A stretch of DNA of 64,000 bases from CAVTQY01 sp963736975 (GTDB lineage: Bacteria > Pseudomonadota > Alphaproteobacteria > Acetobacterales > Acetobacteraceae). The position numbers were made by a program, and so were the translations under genes. The notes under the pieces were generated by a model. It was not told the DNA's origin and did not search any database. It saw only the letters and a list, made by a program, of their open reading frames with translations. The stretch's first letter is position 1; every line of letters starts with the position of its first letter. This document shows, piece after piece, positions 25,377 to 33,754 of this stretch. The stretch is taken from assembly GCA_963736975.1 (NCBI GenBank), contig CAVTQY010000001.1, positions 434,001-498,000 on the forward strand, given 5' to 3'.

Positions 25377-28271
25377 GTGAACGCAGTGACCTCGCCCACG
25401 CCCGGCGATCCCGAGCTGGCGGCGCGCCTCGCGCGCGAGATCCGCGGCGAAGTCTTGTTCGCACCGGCCGACCGGGGCCGCTACGCCACCGACGCCTCGA
25501 TCTACCAGATCGAGCCGATCGGTGTCATTGTCCCTGAAACGATCGACGACGTCGCCGCGGCGCTGGCGATCGCGCGGGAGGCAGGCGTAGCCGTGCTGCC
25601 GCGTGGAGCAGGAACGAGCCAATGCGGCCAGACGGTGAACCGCGCGCTGGTAATCGACTGTTCCAAGCACCTGCACCGCGTCCTGGCGGTGGACCCGGCG
25701 GCCCGCACCGCGCTGGTCGAGCCCGGCTTGGTGCTGAGTCACCTCAACGCCACGCTCCGTCAGCACGGCTTGTTCTTCCCGGTCGATCCCTCCACGCATG
25801 CGCGCTGCACGATCGGCGGCATGGCGGGCAACAACTCCTGCGGCTCCAAATCGATTCGTTACGGGCTGATGGCGGATAATGTGCGCAGCATCGAGGGCAT
25901 TCTCGCGGATGGCAGCCGGCATCGGTTCGGCCCGGTGCCCGACAATCTCGGCGCCGACATCCCGGCGCCGATCGCCGGGCTGATCCAGCGCCTGCGCGCG
26001 CTGGGCGCGGCGGAAGCCGAGGAGATCGCCGCCCGCTTCCCGCGCCAGCTCCGCCGTGTCGGCGGCTACAACATCGATATACTGACACCCGCCGCACGCG
26101 CGGCCGGTCGCGAGAACCTGGCGCGCCTCCTGGTCGGGTCGGAGGGCACGCTGGCCTTCTCCGCCGCGATCGAGCTCACCCTGCATCCGATCAAGCCGCG
26201 CAAAATACTGGGCATCTGCCAGTTCCCCACCTTCCGCGCCGCGATGGAGGCAACCCGGCAAATCGTTGCACTTGATCCCGAAGCGGTGGAGCTGGTCGAT
26301 CGCACCATGATCGATCTCGGCCGGTCGATCCCGATCTATTGCGCGACGATCGATCGCATGGTGATCGGCGAACCCGACAGCCTGCTGATCGTGGAGTTCC
26401 ACGGCGATCAGGACTCACCGCTGCTGGCCAAGCTGGATGAACTACGCGCCCTGATGGCCGATCACGGTCACGGCGACGTCGTCCGGGCAACAGACCCAGC
26501 CTTCCAGGCAGACATTGCCGCGGTGCGCGAGGCCGGGCTCAACATCATGATGTCGATGAAAGGCGACGCGAAGCCGGTTTCCTTCATCGAGGACTGCGCC
26601 GTCGATCTGGACGATCTCGCCGATTTCACCGAACGGCTCAACGACGTGTTCGCGCGGCACGGCACCAAAGGGACGTGGTATGCACATGCCTCGGTCGGAT
26701 GCCTGCACGTCCGCCCGGTGTTGAACATGAAGGACCCGCTGGACCTCCGAACCATGCGGACAGTGGCCGAGGAATGCTTCGCTCTCGTCCGCGCCTACAA
26801 AGGCTCGCACAGCGGCGAGCACGGCGACGGCATCGTGCGCAGCGAGTTCCACGAATCGATGTTCGGCAGCCGCCTCGTGCGCGCGTTCGAACAGGTGAAA
26901 GACACGTTCGATCCGCGCGGTAGCTTCAACCCGGGCCGCATCGTGCGGCCGCCGCGGATGGATGACCGCACGCTCTTCCGTTATCCGCCCGGGTACGGAC
27001 CCGCGCGTGGCTTCACCCCAAAGCTCGACTGGTCCGACCATCCCGGCGCGCTGCTCGGGGCGGTGGAGATGTGCAACAACAACGGCACCTGCCGCGCCTT
27101 CGACACCGCCGTCATGTGCCCAAGCTACCGGGTCACGCGCGATGAACAGCACGTCACGCGCGGCCGTGCCAACACGCTGCGGCTGGCGCTCACCGGACAG
27201 CTCGGGCCCGACGCAATGGCCTCCGATGCGGTCGCCGAAGCGATGGCGCTTTGCGTGTCCTGCAAGGCGTGCCGGCGCGAATGCCCGACCGGCGTCGATA
27301 TGGCGAAGATGAAGATCGAGGTCCTGGCCGCACGCCTCGCCCGACACGGTCTCGGCGCACGGGACAGATTGGTTGCTCACTTGCCGCGACTGGCGCCGTA
27401 CGCCGCCCGAACCGCGCCGCTCGGCAACTTACGCAATGCGCTGCCGCCGCTGCGACGCTTGGCCGAGCGTCGCTTCGGGTTGGCGGCGTCTCGTCCCCTG
27501 CCCGCTTGGCGCCGAGATTTCTTCCGCGACGTGGAAGCTGCCGCCATCGCCCCGGCACAGACACGCGGCGAGGTGCTGCTGTTCGCCGACACCTTCAATC
27601 GCTGGTTCGAGCCGGAAAACCTGCGCGCTGCCCTACGCGTGCTGGCCGCCGCCGGATACCGCGCTCGCATGCCCGCCACCGGCGGACGGCCGCTTTGTTG
27701 CGGACGCACGCTGCTCTCGGCCGGCCTGGTTGACAAAGCCCGCGCGGAAGCACGCCGCACCCTCACAGCACTGGCCGGCGAACTTCCGGTGATCGGGCTG
27801 GAACCCTCTTGCCTGTTCACGTTGCGCGACGAATACCGCGCCCTGCTGCCCGGCGAAGCGGACGGGCTCGCCGCCCGCGCCGAGCTGCTGTCGGAGTTCC
27901 TCGCCCGGGAGGCGCCGACCCTGCCACTGCGCCCCATTGCCGCAACGGTGCATGTGCACGGCCATTGCCATCAAAAGGCATTCGGCGCCTTCCCCGCTGC
28001 CCTGCGCACGCTGAACCGAGTCCCGGGATTGACCGTGAAGCCGATCGTATCGTCTTGCTGCGGAATGGCCGGGATGTTCGGCTACCAGACAGAAACACAA
28101 GAAGTATCACGCGCCATGGCCGAGGCGTCGCTTCTGCCGGCGGTGCGCGCGGCAGCCCCGACGGACATCGTCGTCGCCGACGGCACATCCTGCCGCCATC
28201 AGATCCGCGACCTGGCCGGATGGAACGCGGTGCATTCAGTGCGCGTCATGGAGCAAGCATTGCCGGCTTGA
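25377..28271 (+). CDS. FAD-linked dehydrogenase with 4Fe-4S and Cys-rich domains (D-2-hydroxyacid type)
   Basis: A 964-residue fused oxidoreductase. Residues about 1-460 are a FAD-binding PCMH domain plus FAD-oxidase C-terminal domain (PRGAGTSQCGQTVN, MAGNNSCGSKSIRYG, SEGTLAF; SGEHGDGIVRSEF, GSFNPGRIV). A 4Fe-4S segment at about 560-650 has CNNNGTCR...MCPSY and CVSCKACRRECPTGVD. A C-terminal CCG-type domain has PLCCGRTLLSAG and SCCGMAGMFGY. This layout is shared by D-2-hydroxyglutarate dehydrogenase (YdiJ) and by fused glycolate or D-lactate dehydrogenases, so the donor acid is uncertain. The start codon is GTG. Confidence 0.9.
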   Translation: MNAVTSPTPGDPELAARLAREIRGEVLFAPADRGRYATDASIYQIEPIGVIVPETIDDVAAALAIAREAGVAVLPRGAGTSQCGQTVNRALVIDCSKHLHRVLAVDPAARTALVEPGLVLSHLNATLRQHGLFFPVDPSTHARCTIGGMAGNNSCGSKSIRYGLMADNVRSIEGILADGSRHRFGPVPDNLGADIPAPIAGLIQRLRALGAAEAEEIAARFPRQLRRVGGYNIDILTPAARAAGRENLARLLVGSEGTLAFSAAIELTLHPIKPRKILGICQFPTFRAAMEATRQIVALDPEAVELVDRTMIDLGRSIPIYCATIDRMVIGEPDSLLIVEFHGDQDSPLLAKLDELRALMADHGHGDVVRATDPAFQADIAAVREAGLNIMMSMKGDAKPVSFIEDCAVDLDDLADFTERLNDVFARHGTKGTWYAHASVGCLHVRPVLNMKDPLDLRTMRTVAEECFALVRAYKGSHSGEHGDGIVRSEFHESMFGSRLVRAFEQVKDTFDPRGSFNPGRIVRPPRMDDRTLFRYPPGYGPARGFTPKLDWSDHPGALLGAVEMCNNNGTCRAFDTAVMCPSYRVTRDEQHVTRGRANTLRLALTGQLGPDAMASDAVAEAMALCVSCKACRRECPTGVDMAKMKIEVLAARLARHGLGARDRLVAHLPRLAPYAARTAPLGNLRNALPPLRRLAERRFGLAASRPLPAWRRDFFRDVEAAAIAPAQTRGEVLLFADTFNRWFEPENLRAALRVLAAAGYRARMPATGGRPLCCGRTLLSAGLVDKARAEARRTLTALAGELPVIGLEPSCLFTLRDEYRALLPGEADGLAARAELLSEFLAREAPTLPLRPIAATVHVHGHCHQKAFGAFPAALRTLNRVPGLTVKPIVSSCCGMAGMFGYQTETQEVSRAMAEASLLPAVRAAAPTDIVVADGTSCRHQIRDLAGWNAVHSVRVMEQALPA

Positions 28272-28390
28272 AAACAATGGCGGACTTTTCCCCCAACAGA
28301 TCAAAAACGAAGGCGCGGCAAACTCCCCTGCCCTTCCCCTGTTGTCGCTCCGTACCCGGCAACGTCTCGGGCTTACAGCGGAGATTATCA

Positions 28391-29062
28391 ATGAGCAAAA
28401 CTACTCTTCTCGGTACAACTCTCGCCGTGGCGCTCGCAGTGGTGCCTGGCCTGGCTTCGGCCGCACAGACCAGCAACGCGAACGCTGCGAATGCCACGAT
28501 CCCGTCCAACCACACGGCTGCAAACACGCAGCTCTATGGCAGTGTCGGGAACGGCAGTTATACCGGTGACCAGATGCCGATCAAAGGCAATGGCAACAAC
28601 AATGCCCAGAACCCGGCAAACGCCAATAACATGCGCCCGTCGAAGCTCAACTCCGATCTTGCGGATAATGGGGACGCTCGTGCAAGCAAAGTGATCGGAA
28701 CCACGGTTTACAACGACAAGGACCAGAAGCTAGGCTCGGTCAATGACATTCTGATCGGGAGTAACGGCGTGTTTGCCGTGATCTCCACCAACAAGCAGAA
28801 GGTCGCGGTACCGTTCAAGGATCTGGTCTTCGGCAATTCGCGGGCCAAAGGTGATGACAAACTGGTGTTGCCGAATACAACCCAGGCCCAGCTCAATACG
28901 GACCCGGTGATCCACTACAACGAGACGAACTATGCCAGCAATGGTAATGGCAACAACAGCGGCAGGCGGTTTGTCGGCCCGGGCACCGACACAAATCCCG
29001 GCACCAGCAATGGCAGGATGACGAACACGGTCACGCCGGCGAACGGTGGTAATCGCGGATAA
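28391..29062 (+). CDS. Secreted PRC-barrel domain protein
   Basis: A 223-residue exported protein. A signal peptide (about 1-25, ending ASAAQ) is followed by an Asn/Ala/Thr-rich linker, a PRC-barrel domain (about 98-180: ASKVIGTTVYNDKDQKLGSVNDILI, VFAVISTNKQKVAVPFKDLVF) and an Asn/Gly-rich tail. Exported PRC-barrel proteins are often stress-induced in alphaproteobacteria; the ligand is unknown. The Asn content is very high compared with neighbouring proteins. A GCGGAGA lies before the ATG, and a hairpin terminator follows the stop. Confidence 0.85.
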   Translation: MSKTTLLGTTLAVALAVVPGLASAAQTSNANAANATIPSNHTAANTQLYGSVGNGSYTGDQMPIKGNGNNNAQNPANANNMRPSKLNSDLADNGDARASKVIGTTVYNDKDQKLGSVNDILIGSNGVFAVISTNKQKVAVPFKDLVFGNSRAKGDDKLVLPNTTQAQLNTDPVIHYNETNYASNGNGNNSGRRFVGPGTDTNPGTSNGRMTNTVTPANGGNRG

Positions 29063-29078
29063 CGACCGACAACGAGCG

Positions 29079-29103
29079 GTTCGGCCGGACCTCCGGCCGG
29101 ACC
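29079..29103 (+). terminator. Hairpin terminator of the PRC-barrel gene
   Basis: A 12-bp stem with one mismatch (GGTTCGGCCGGA against TCCGGCCGGACC) and a 2-nt loop lies 16 bases after the stop codon. A weakly T-rich stretch (ATTTAT) follows a short distance later. Confidence 0.55.
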
Positions 29104-29144
29104 GTCACGATTTATGGCTGCCCGCACCCGTGGACCGTCTCCCA

Positions 29145-29226
29145 CCCCTGAGACACAGAATCTTCTCCGACACACTCGTTCTTCCTCTCGAACGGTGTGC
29201 CTAATTTCCGTGTCTCACTTCAGGGG
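29145..29226. repeat. Nested inverted-repeat element
   Basis: The outer arms are CCCCTGAGACAC (29145-29156) and GTGTCTCACTTCAGGGG (29210-29226). They pair in two perfect 6-bp blocks with a 5-nt bulge. Inside them, CACACTCGTTC (29171-29181) pairs with GAACGGTGTG (29190-29199), leaving one bulged T and an 8-nt loop. No open reading frame fits inside. It could be a tiny non-autonomous mobile element remnant or a structured RNA. Confidence 0.5.
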
Positions 29227-29303
29227 GACAGTCCATGCGCCGCGCGGCTTGCGGGCCGCCGCGCTCCTCAAAGCCGAGGCGCGCTACAACCGTCCCAATT
29301 CAT

Positions 29304-29377
29304 CATCGCGAGCGAAGCGATGCAGTGCCGGCACGCTGGATTGCTTCCCCCCGCTTTCGCGGGAGTCGCAATGACAC
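29304..29377. repeat. Dispersed intergenic repeat (CGCGAGCGAAGCGATG / TCGCAATGAC type)
   Basis: The sequence begins CATCGCGAGCGAAGCGATGC and ends GGGAGTCGCAATGACAC, with a middle GCTGGATTGCTTCC block and an internal hairpin (CCCGC TTTC GCGGG). This is the look of the small repeats scattered between genes in many alphaproteobacteria. There is only one copy in this window. Confidence 0.55.
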
Positions 29378-29478
29378 GGTCTCACCAACGTCGGCCGGCT
29401 CCTGCGCAAACGGCGCCGCCGAATAGCGTTCCGGCCGACACGGCATTAGCATGCTGCCCGCGCACAGGGAGAAAGCCG

Positions 29479-30540
29479 ATGCCCGGAGCATGGAATCGCT
29501 ACGAGCGCACCGCGGCGCGCCAACACACCCGCCCCGGTCGTGAGTTTCGGCCGACTACTCCCACCATCGACATGCACGCCCATGTCCTGGTGGAGCAAGC
29601 CGGCGACTTCGTGCGCCCGCATCTCCGACGTGACCCACGCACCGAGTTCTACACCGAAGAAACGCGCCTGCTTACGCGCAAGCAGGATCAGGAGCGGCAT
29701 CAAAATCTCACCAGCCTCGACCTGCGGCTCGCCGATATGGACGCCATGGGGATCGACATCCAGGTAATCTCCCCCGCCCCGGCGCAATGCGGCTACGCGG
29801 TGCCCTCCGACATAGCGGTGCAGGCCGCGCGCATGGTCAACGACGGCGTCGCCGCCTTCGTCGCCCGCCGCTCGGACCGTCTTGTCCCGCTCGGCACCGT
29901 GCCAATGCAAGCCGGCGGAAACGCCGCGGCGGAAGAACTGGAGCGTTGCATCCGCCAACTCGGCTGCAAGGGCGTGCAGATCCTGACCCATGTCGGTGAG
30001 AAGGAGATTTCCGACCCGGACTTCACTCCGTTCTGGGCCATGGCCGAATCCCTGGGCGCCGTCGTGATGATCCATCCCGCCGGTTTTACCGAAGCCCGCC
30101 GTTTCGGTCGGTACTATTTCAACAACGTCATCGGCAACCCGTTCGATACGACGATGGCCCTGCACTACCTGATCTTCGACGGCGTACTGGACCGTCACCC
30201 TGACCTCAAGCTGATTGCGGTGCATGGCGGCGGTTACCTGCCAGCATATTCCGGGCGGATCGACCATGCGTGGGGCGCACGCAGCGACAGCCACGGCACG
30301 CTGCCGCAACCGCCCGGCACGTATCTCAAACGCATATACGTGGACAGCATCGTCTTCACCCCGCATCAGCTCGAGGCTTTGGTGAAGCTGCTTGGACCGG
30401 AATATGTGCTGATGGGAACCGATTATCCATACGACATGGGCGAGTACGATCCGCTCGGCCATCTCGCGGCGACGCCGCTCGATCCGGCCGGGGCTGCAAT
30501 GATCGCCGGCGGTAACGCGCGGCTGCTGTTTGGTCTGTAG
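29479..30540 (+). CDS. Amidohydrolase-2 family metal-dependent hydrolase/decarboxylase
   Basis: A 353-residue TIM-barrel protein of the ACMSD/gamma-resorcylate-decarboxylase-like amidohydrolase-2 family. The metal-binding IDMHAHV is near residue 37. Further family marks are MDAMGIDIQVISPAP, the MIHPAGF His, the VHGGGYLPAYSGRIDHAW motif and the late catalytic Asp in MGTDYPYDMGEYDP. Members decarboxylate or hydrolyse aromatic and carboxymuconate compounds, so an aromatic-degradation role is likely but the substrate is unknown. The ATG at 29479 has an AGGGAGAAA ribosome-binding site; an upstream open extension runs through repeats and is not coding. Confidence 0.88.
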   Translation: MPGAWNRYERTAARQHTRPGREFRPTTPTIDMHAHVLVEQAGDFVRPHLRRDPRTEFYTEETRLLTRKQDQERHQNLTSLDLRLADMDAMGIDIQVISPAPAQCGYAVPSDIAVQAARMVNDGVAAFVARRSDRLVPLGTVPMQAGGNAAAEELERCIRQLGCKGVQILTHVGEKEISDPDFTPFWAMAESLGAVVMIHPAGFTEARRFGRYYFNNVIGNPFDTTMALHYLIFDGVLDRHPDLKLIAVHGGGYLPAYSGRIDHAWGARSDSHGTLPQPPGTYLKRIYVDSIVFTPHQLEALVKLLGPEYVLMGTDYPYDMGEYDPLGHLAATPLDPAGAAMIAGGNARLLFGL

Positions 30541-30546
30541 CGGGGC

Positions 30547-31665
30547 TCAGCGACGAAGCGTGCGCAGCCGGTCCACGCCCGCACGCAGGAGATGCTCGAA
30601 TCTCGTCATAACCGTTGGTCGCTGCAACAGCAGGTAAATGAACTCCGGTCCCGGTTGTCCAAGATTGCTCTTGTAACGAGTCTCGCCGGCCATGAAATCG
30701 TACACAGACGCACCCTCGCGCAGATGCCGCTCGATACAAAGTGCATGCGAAACCAGGCCCGGCTTCAATCGGTTGTCCTGCTCATAGAGGAACCCGCTCA
30801 CGAACGCCAGCACATGCCCACGCAGAACGAGATTATACAAATAGCCGATCGGCTCCTCCCCGCGGCATACCCGCATCAGCTCGACCGTGCCTCGCGGGGC
30901 GCATTCGCCGACCAGACGCCGCTGGAACCGCTCGAAAAAAGGGAAGGAAAAGCCGCCGGGGCTCCCGCGCGCCTCCCATTGTCGCTGATGCAACTCTTTC
31001 AACCCGTCGAACCACGCCAGTGCGGTCGGCGCATCCGTGGCACGTTCGGCGTTCAGCGCCCCCGCAGTCTCGTACAGACGCATGGAGCGGCGAATCTGCT
31101 GGCGTGTGTTGGCGCTCACCGTGTCCAGATACGATCGGCCGGACGCACGCACCGCGTCGAGATCGACACGCCAGGACGGTTTGCGAGACGGGATCTGCAC
31201 GAGCATTTCCGGCGGCGTCATCGCCGCGCGATCCTGCTCCAGCATCGACACGATATGCAGTTCATGGCGCCGCTGTCCGCCGACCCGAGCCGGACCGAGC
31301 AAGTAGCGGACCGCCTCCCGTTCGGCCTTCCCGACCCATGCACGATCGACCAGGAAATTGTTGTACTCGATCGCGATAACATCCTGGCCGTTTTTGCCGG
31401 TGGTATGCAGGTGAAGCCCGTCCACCTGGATGATGCCGGCTTCGCGCCGGCGGCGCGGGACCAGCAAGCCCAGCAGGATCAACGCACCACTGGCCTCCCC
31501 GACCAGCACCGGCGGGCAGGTGCCTAGCTCGGCGACCCAGGCGCTCATCCAGTCCCAGCTCAGGAAAAACGTGATCTCGGATCGTGTTTCGAGATCGCGC
31601 CACAACAGGCCGAGATCACCGACCGGCAGATCGGACTGAATATGGAACCGGATCGGTTGGGCCAT
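30547..31665 (-). CDS. GNAT-type acetyltransferase, CelD/BcsL-like
   Basis: A 372-residue protein with a C-terminal Acetyltransf_6/BioF2-like GNAT domain (RQQIRRSMRLYE; HQRQWEARGSPGGFSFPFFERF; GYLYNLVLRGHVLAFVSGFLYE; YDFMAGETRYKSNLGQ). The family includes proteins linked to cellulose or exopolysaccharide modification (CelD/BcsL) and peptidoglycan-like femAB folds. The F-G-E-T-x-YK-x-LG block near the end is characteristic. No polysaccharide genes adjoin it. It converges with the amidohydrolase gene with a 6-bp gap. Confidence 0.82.
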   Translation of the reverse strand: MAQPIRFHIQSDLPVGDLGLLWRDLETRSEITFFLSWDWMSAWVAELGTCPPVLVGEASGALILLGLLVPRRRREAGIIQVDGLHLHTTGKNGQDVIAIEYNNFLVDRAWVGKAEREAVRYLLGPARVGGQRRHELHIVSMLEQDRAAMTPPEMLVQIPSRKPSWRVDLDAVRASGRSYLDTVSANTRQQIRRSMRLYETAGALNAERATDAPTALAWFDGLKELHQRQWEARGSPGGFSFPFFERFQRRLVGECAPRGTVELMRVCRGEEPIGYLYNLVLRGHVLAFVSGFLYEQDNRLKPGLVSHALCIERHLREGASVYDFMAGETRYKSNLGQPGPEFIYLLLQRPTVMTRFEHLLRAGVDRLRTLRR

Positions 31666-31736
31666 GCGGCGCCATATGCATCGCCCGGCCCGGAGAAATC
31701 CAGTATGACGCAGCGTTCTCTCGGGAGCCGCCTCTT

Positions 31737-32075
31737 ATGATCAAGGTCCTTTCGCTGCTGACCCGCAAGGAGGGTCTCACACACGAAGCCTTCGTGAAGC
31801 ATTGGCTGGAAATCCACGGGCCGCTCGCGCGCGCCGTCCCGGGCATCCGCCGCTACGTGCAGTCGCATATCCGGGGCAGAAGAACGCGTGCCGATATCCC
31901 GGAGACGGACGTCGAAGTCGATGGCATCGCCGAGCTTTGGTACGACGACGAGGCAGCGATGCGCCGCTCCGCCGCCACGCCAGAAGCGCAGCGCCTCTAC
32001 GCCGACGGCGCGTTGATCATCGGGCGCATCAAAAGCTTCATCGTCGAGGAGAAGGAAATCATCGGCAGCGCGTAA
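31737..32075 (+). CDS. EthD-family protein
   Basis: A 112-residue dimeric alpha-beta-barrel protein. The MIKVLSLLTRKEGLTHEAFVKHWLEIHGPLA opening and VPGIRRYVQSHI are the EthD signature (xWxxxHGPL). EthD domains accompany ether, aromatic or polyketide degradation enzymes and act as small ring-modifying or accessory enzymes. It is divergent from the acetyltransferase gene, and its stop is 5 bases from the convergent serine hydrolase. Confidence 0.85.
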   Translation: MIKVLSLLTRKEGLTHEAFVKHWLEIHGPLARAVPGIRRYVQSHIRGRRTRADIPETDVEVDGIAELWYDDEAAMRRSAATPEAQRLYADGALIIGRIKSFIVEEKEIIGSA

Positions 32076-32080
32076 TCCCC

Positions 32081-33193
32081 TCAATCGATCGCGGCATGCA
32101 CCAGGTTGCTGACCCGGTCCAGCCGCGCGGAATGCCACGGATCCGGCTGCACGTAGTTCGTCAGATAGGTGAACGACACGCCGCTGGTTGGGTCCGCCCA
32201 GGAATAGCTCGAGCCCACGCCGCCATGCCCAAACGTCGCCGGCGCGCCGATCGTGCCGAGACCGCGGATGCGCTCGCTCTCGCCGCGCACATGCGGACCC
32301 AGCCCGCGATGCATCGGGATGCCGTTCATTTGCGCGTCCGGAGTCTCACCCGTGTGGTTGCGCGAGGCGTAAGCGATCAGCCGCGGCGAGAACAGCCGCA
32401 CGCCGCCCAACCGCCCGCCCTGCAGCAGCATCTGGTAGAACGCCGCCATCGCCCGCGCCGTGGCGAACCCGCCGCCGCTCGGCATGCCGGCGGCACGGAA
32501 TTCTGCTGAATTGTCGCGCGGCTCCGGCGCATGCGTATCGGCACAGCGATGCTGCTGGGCGGCGGGGACGCCGACGAAGATTTCGCTGCCCAGACCGAGC
32601 GGTTCGATGACGCGCTCGCGGATCACGTCGCGATAATCCTGTCCGGTCACCGCCTCGATTACCATCGCCTGGACCAGATGTGCCGCGCGGCCGTGATATT
32701 GCAGCCGGCTTCCCGGCGTCCATTCCAGCGAGAAGTCGCACACCTCGGCCCGCATCCGCGCATGATCGGTCCAGGTTGCGCGCGTGATTTCGGCATTCGG
32801 GAATCCCCCCTGATGCGTCATCACCTGGTGCAGCGTGATCTCCGCCTTCCCTCGCGCCGCGAACTCCGGCAGGTGGTCGGCCACGCGGTCCATGAACGAG
32901 ACTTTGCCGTCCTCCACCAGCGCCCAGACCGCGGCGCTCGTCAGCACTTTGGTCTGCGAGAACAGCAGGAACAGCGTGTCGTTGGTGGCCGTCGCACGGG
33001 CGGGCTCGGTGCGCGCGTCGCCATAGGTACGGAACAGAGCGAGCTTGCCGTGCCGAGCGACGGCGATCTGCGCGCCGGGATAGCGGCCCTCCTCGATATG
33101 CGCCCGGATCAGCGCGTCCAGCGCCTCCAGCGGACGGGTCGCGAGGCCGAGACTTGCGGGATCGCTTTCGGACAGCGGGAATGTGCTCGGCAC
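32081..33193 (-). CDS. Serine hydrolase (class C beta-lactamase family)
   Basis: A 370-residue serine hydrolase with the penicillin-binding-protein fold. The SxxK nucleophile motif is SQTK in LFSQTKVLTSAAVW. The YxN position reads YHG in LQYHGRAAHLVQAM, and the third motif region reads GHGGVGSSYSW. There is no signal peptide, so a cytosolic esterase or peptidase such as EstB-like enzymes is more likely than an antibiotic resistance enzyme. The start is GTG at 33193, chosen because an AGAAGGAGG ribosome-binding site precedes it. It is divergent from the DUF3237 gene. Confidence 0.85.
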   Translation of the reverse strand: MPSTFPLSESDPASLGLATRPLEALDALIRAHIEEGRYPGAQIAVARHGKLALFRTYGDARTEPARATATNDTLFLLFSQTKVLTSAAVWALVEDGKVSFMDRVADHLPEFAARGKAEITLHQVMTHQGGFPNAEITRATWTDHARMRAEVCDFSLEWTPGSRLQYHGRAAHLVQAMVIEAVTGQDYRDVIRERVIEPLGLGSEIFVGVPAAQQHRCADTHAPEPRDNSAEFRAAGMPSGGGFATARAMAAFYQMLLQGGRLGGVRLFSPRLIAYASRNHTGETPDAQMNGIPMHRGLGPHVRGESERIRGLGTIGAPATFGHGGVGSSYSWADPTSGVSFTYLTNYVQPDPWHSARLDRVSNLVHAAID

Positions 33194-33293
33194 GGACGTT
33201 CCTCCTTCTGGGCAGTACGCGATCGTACGCTCCGGTCCGCTTGCCGCCAACAGGCCGATCAGGTCTGATCGCTCCGATACAGGGGAGGACGCC

Positions 33294-33752
33294 ATGCCCG
33301 AGATCCGCACCGCGCATTTGTTTACTCTGCGGGGGACCGTTTCGGGGATGCAGGCGATCGGCGCAACGCCCGTCGGCAACCGCCGCGTCGGCCTGGTCGC
33401 CGGCGGCACGTTCGAAGGCGAACGTCTGCGCGGGGTGGTGCTGCCAGGCGGCGCGGACTGGATTGTCGTGCGCCCCGACGGCGCGACCACGCTGGATGTG
33501 CGTCTGGTCCTGCAAACCGAGGACGGCGCGGCGATCGGCATGACCCATCGCGGCATGCGGCACGGCCCGGCGGCCGTGATGGAGCGGATCGACCGCGGCG
33601 AGCCGGTCAACCCCGAAACCTATTACTTCCGCATCGCCGTCGCCTTCGAAACCGCGGCCGCCCGGTATGACTGGCTCAACCGCGTGATCGCGGTGGGCAC
33701 CGGTAATCGACTGCCGGAAGGCCCCGTGTACGACGTGTTCGAGATTCTGTAG
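33294..33752 (+). CDS. DUF3237 domain protein
   Basis: A 152-residue protein matching the DUF3237 layout: RTAHLFTLRG, GNRRVGLVAGGTFEGERLRGVVLPGGADW, VRLVLQTEDGAAIGMTHRG and YYFRIAVAFETAAARYDWLN. The family is a small beta barrel with no settled function, often next to catabolic genes. A strong AGGGGAGGA ribosome-binding site precedes the ATG. The next gene starts 2 bases after its stop, so it is probably the first gene of an operon with mmsB and the acyl-CoA synthetase. Confidence 0.82.
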   Translation: MPEIRTAHLFTLRGTVSGMQAIGATPVGNRRVGLVAGGTFEGERLRGVVLPGGADWIVVRPDGATTLDVRLVLQTEDGAAIGMTHRGMRHGPAAVMERIDRGEPVNPETYYFRIAVAFETAAARYDWLNRVIAVGTGNRLPEGPVYDVFEIL

Positions 33753-33754
33753 CC

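Larger units (their letters stand above)
29063..29478. other. Long intergenic region rich in inverted repeats
   Basis: 416 bases between the PRC-barrel gene and the amidohydrolase gene without a supported coding region. It holds a terminator-like hairpin, a nested inverted repeat and a second dispersed-repeat-like element, listed separately. The amidohydrolase ribosome-binding site (AGGGAGAAA) is at its right end. Confidence 0.6.

Noticed and set aside
32081..33193. Serine hydrolase as an antibiotic-resistance beta-lactamase
   Set aside because: No signal peptide is present and the YxN motif reads YHG; EstB-like cytosolic hydrolase is the better reading.
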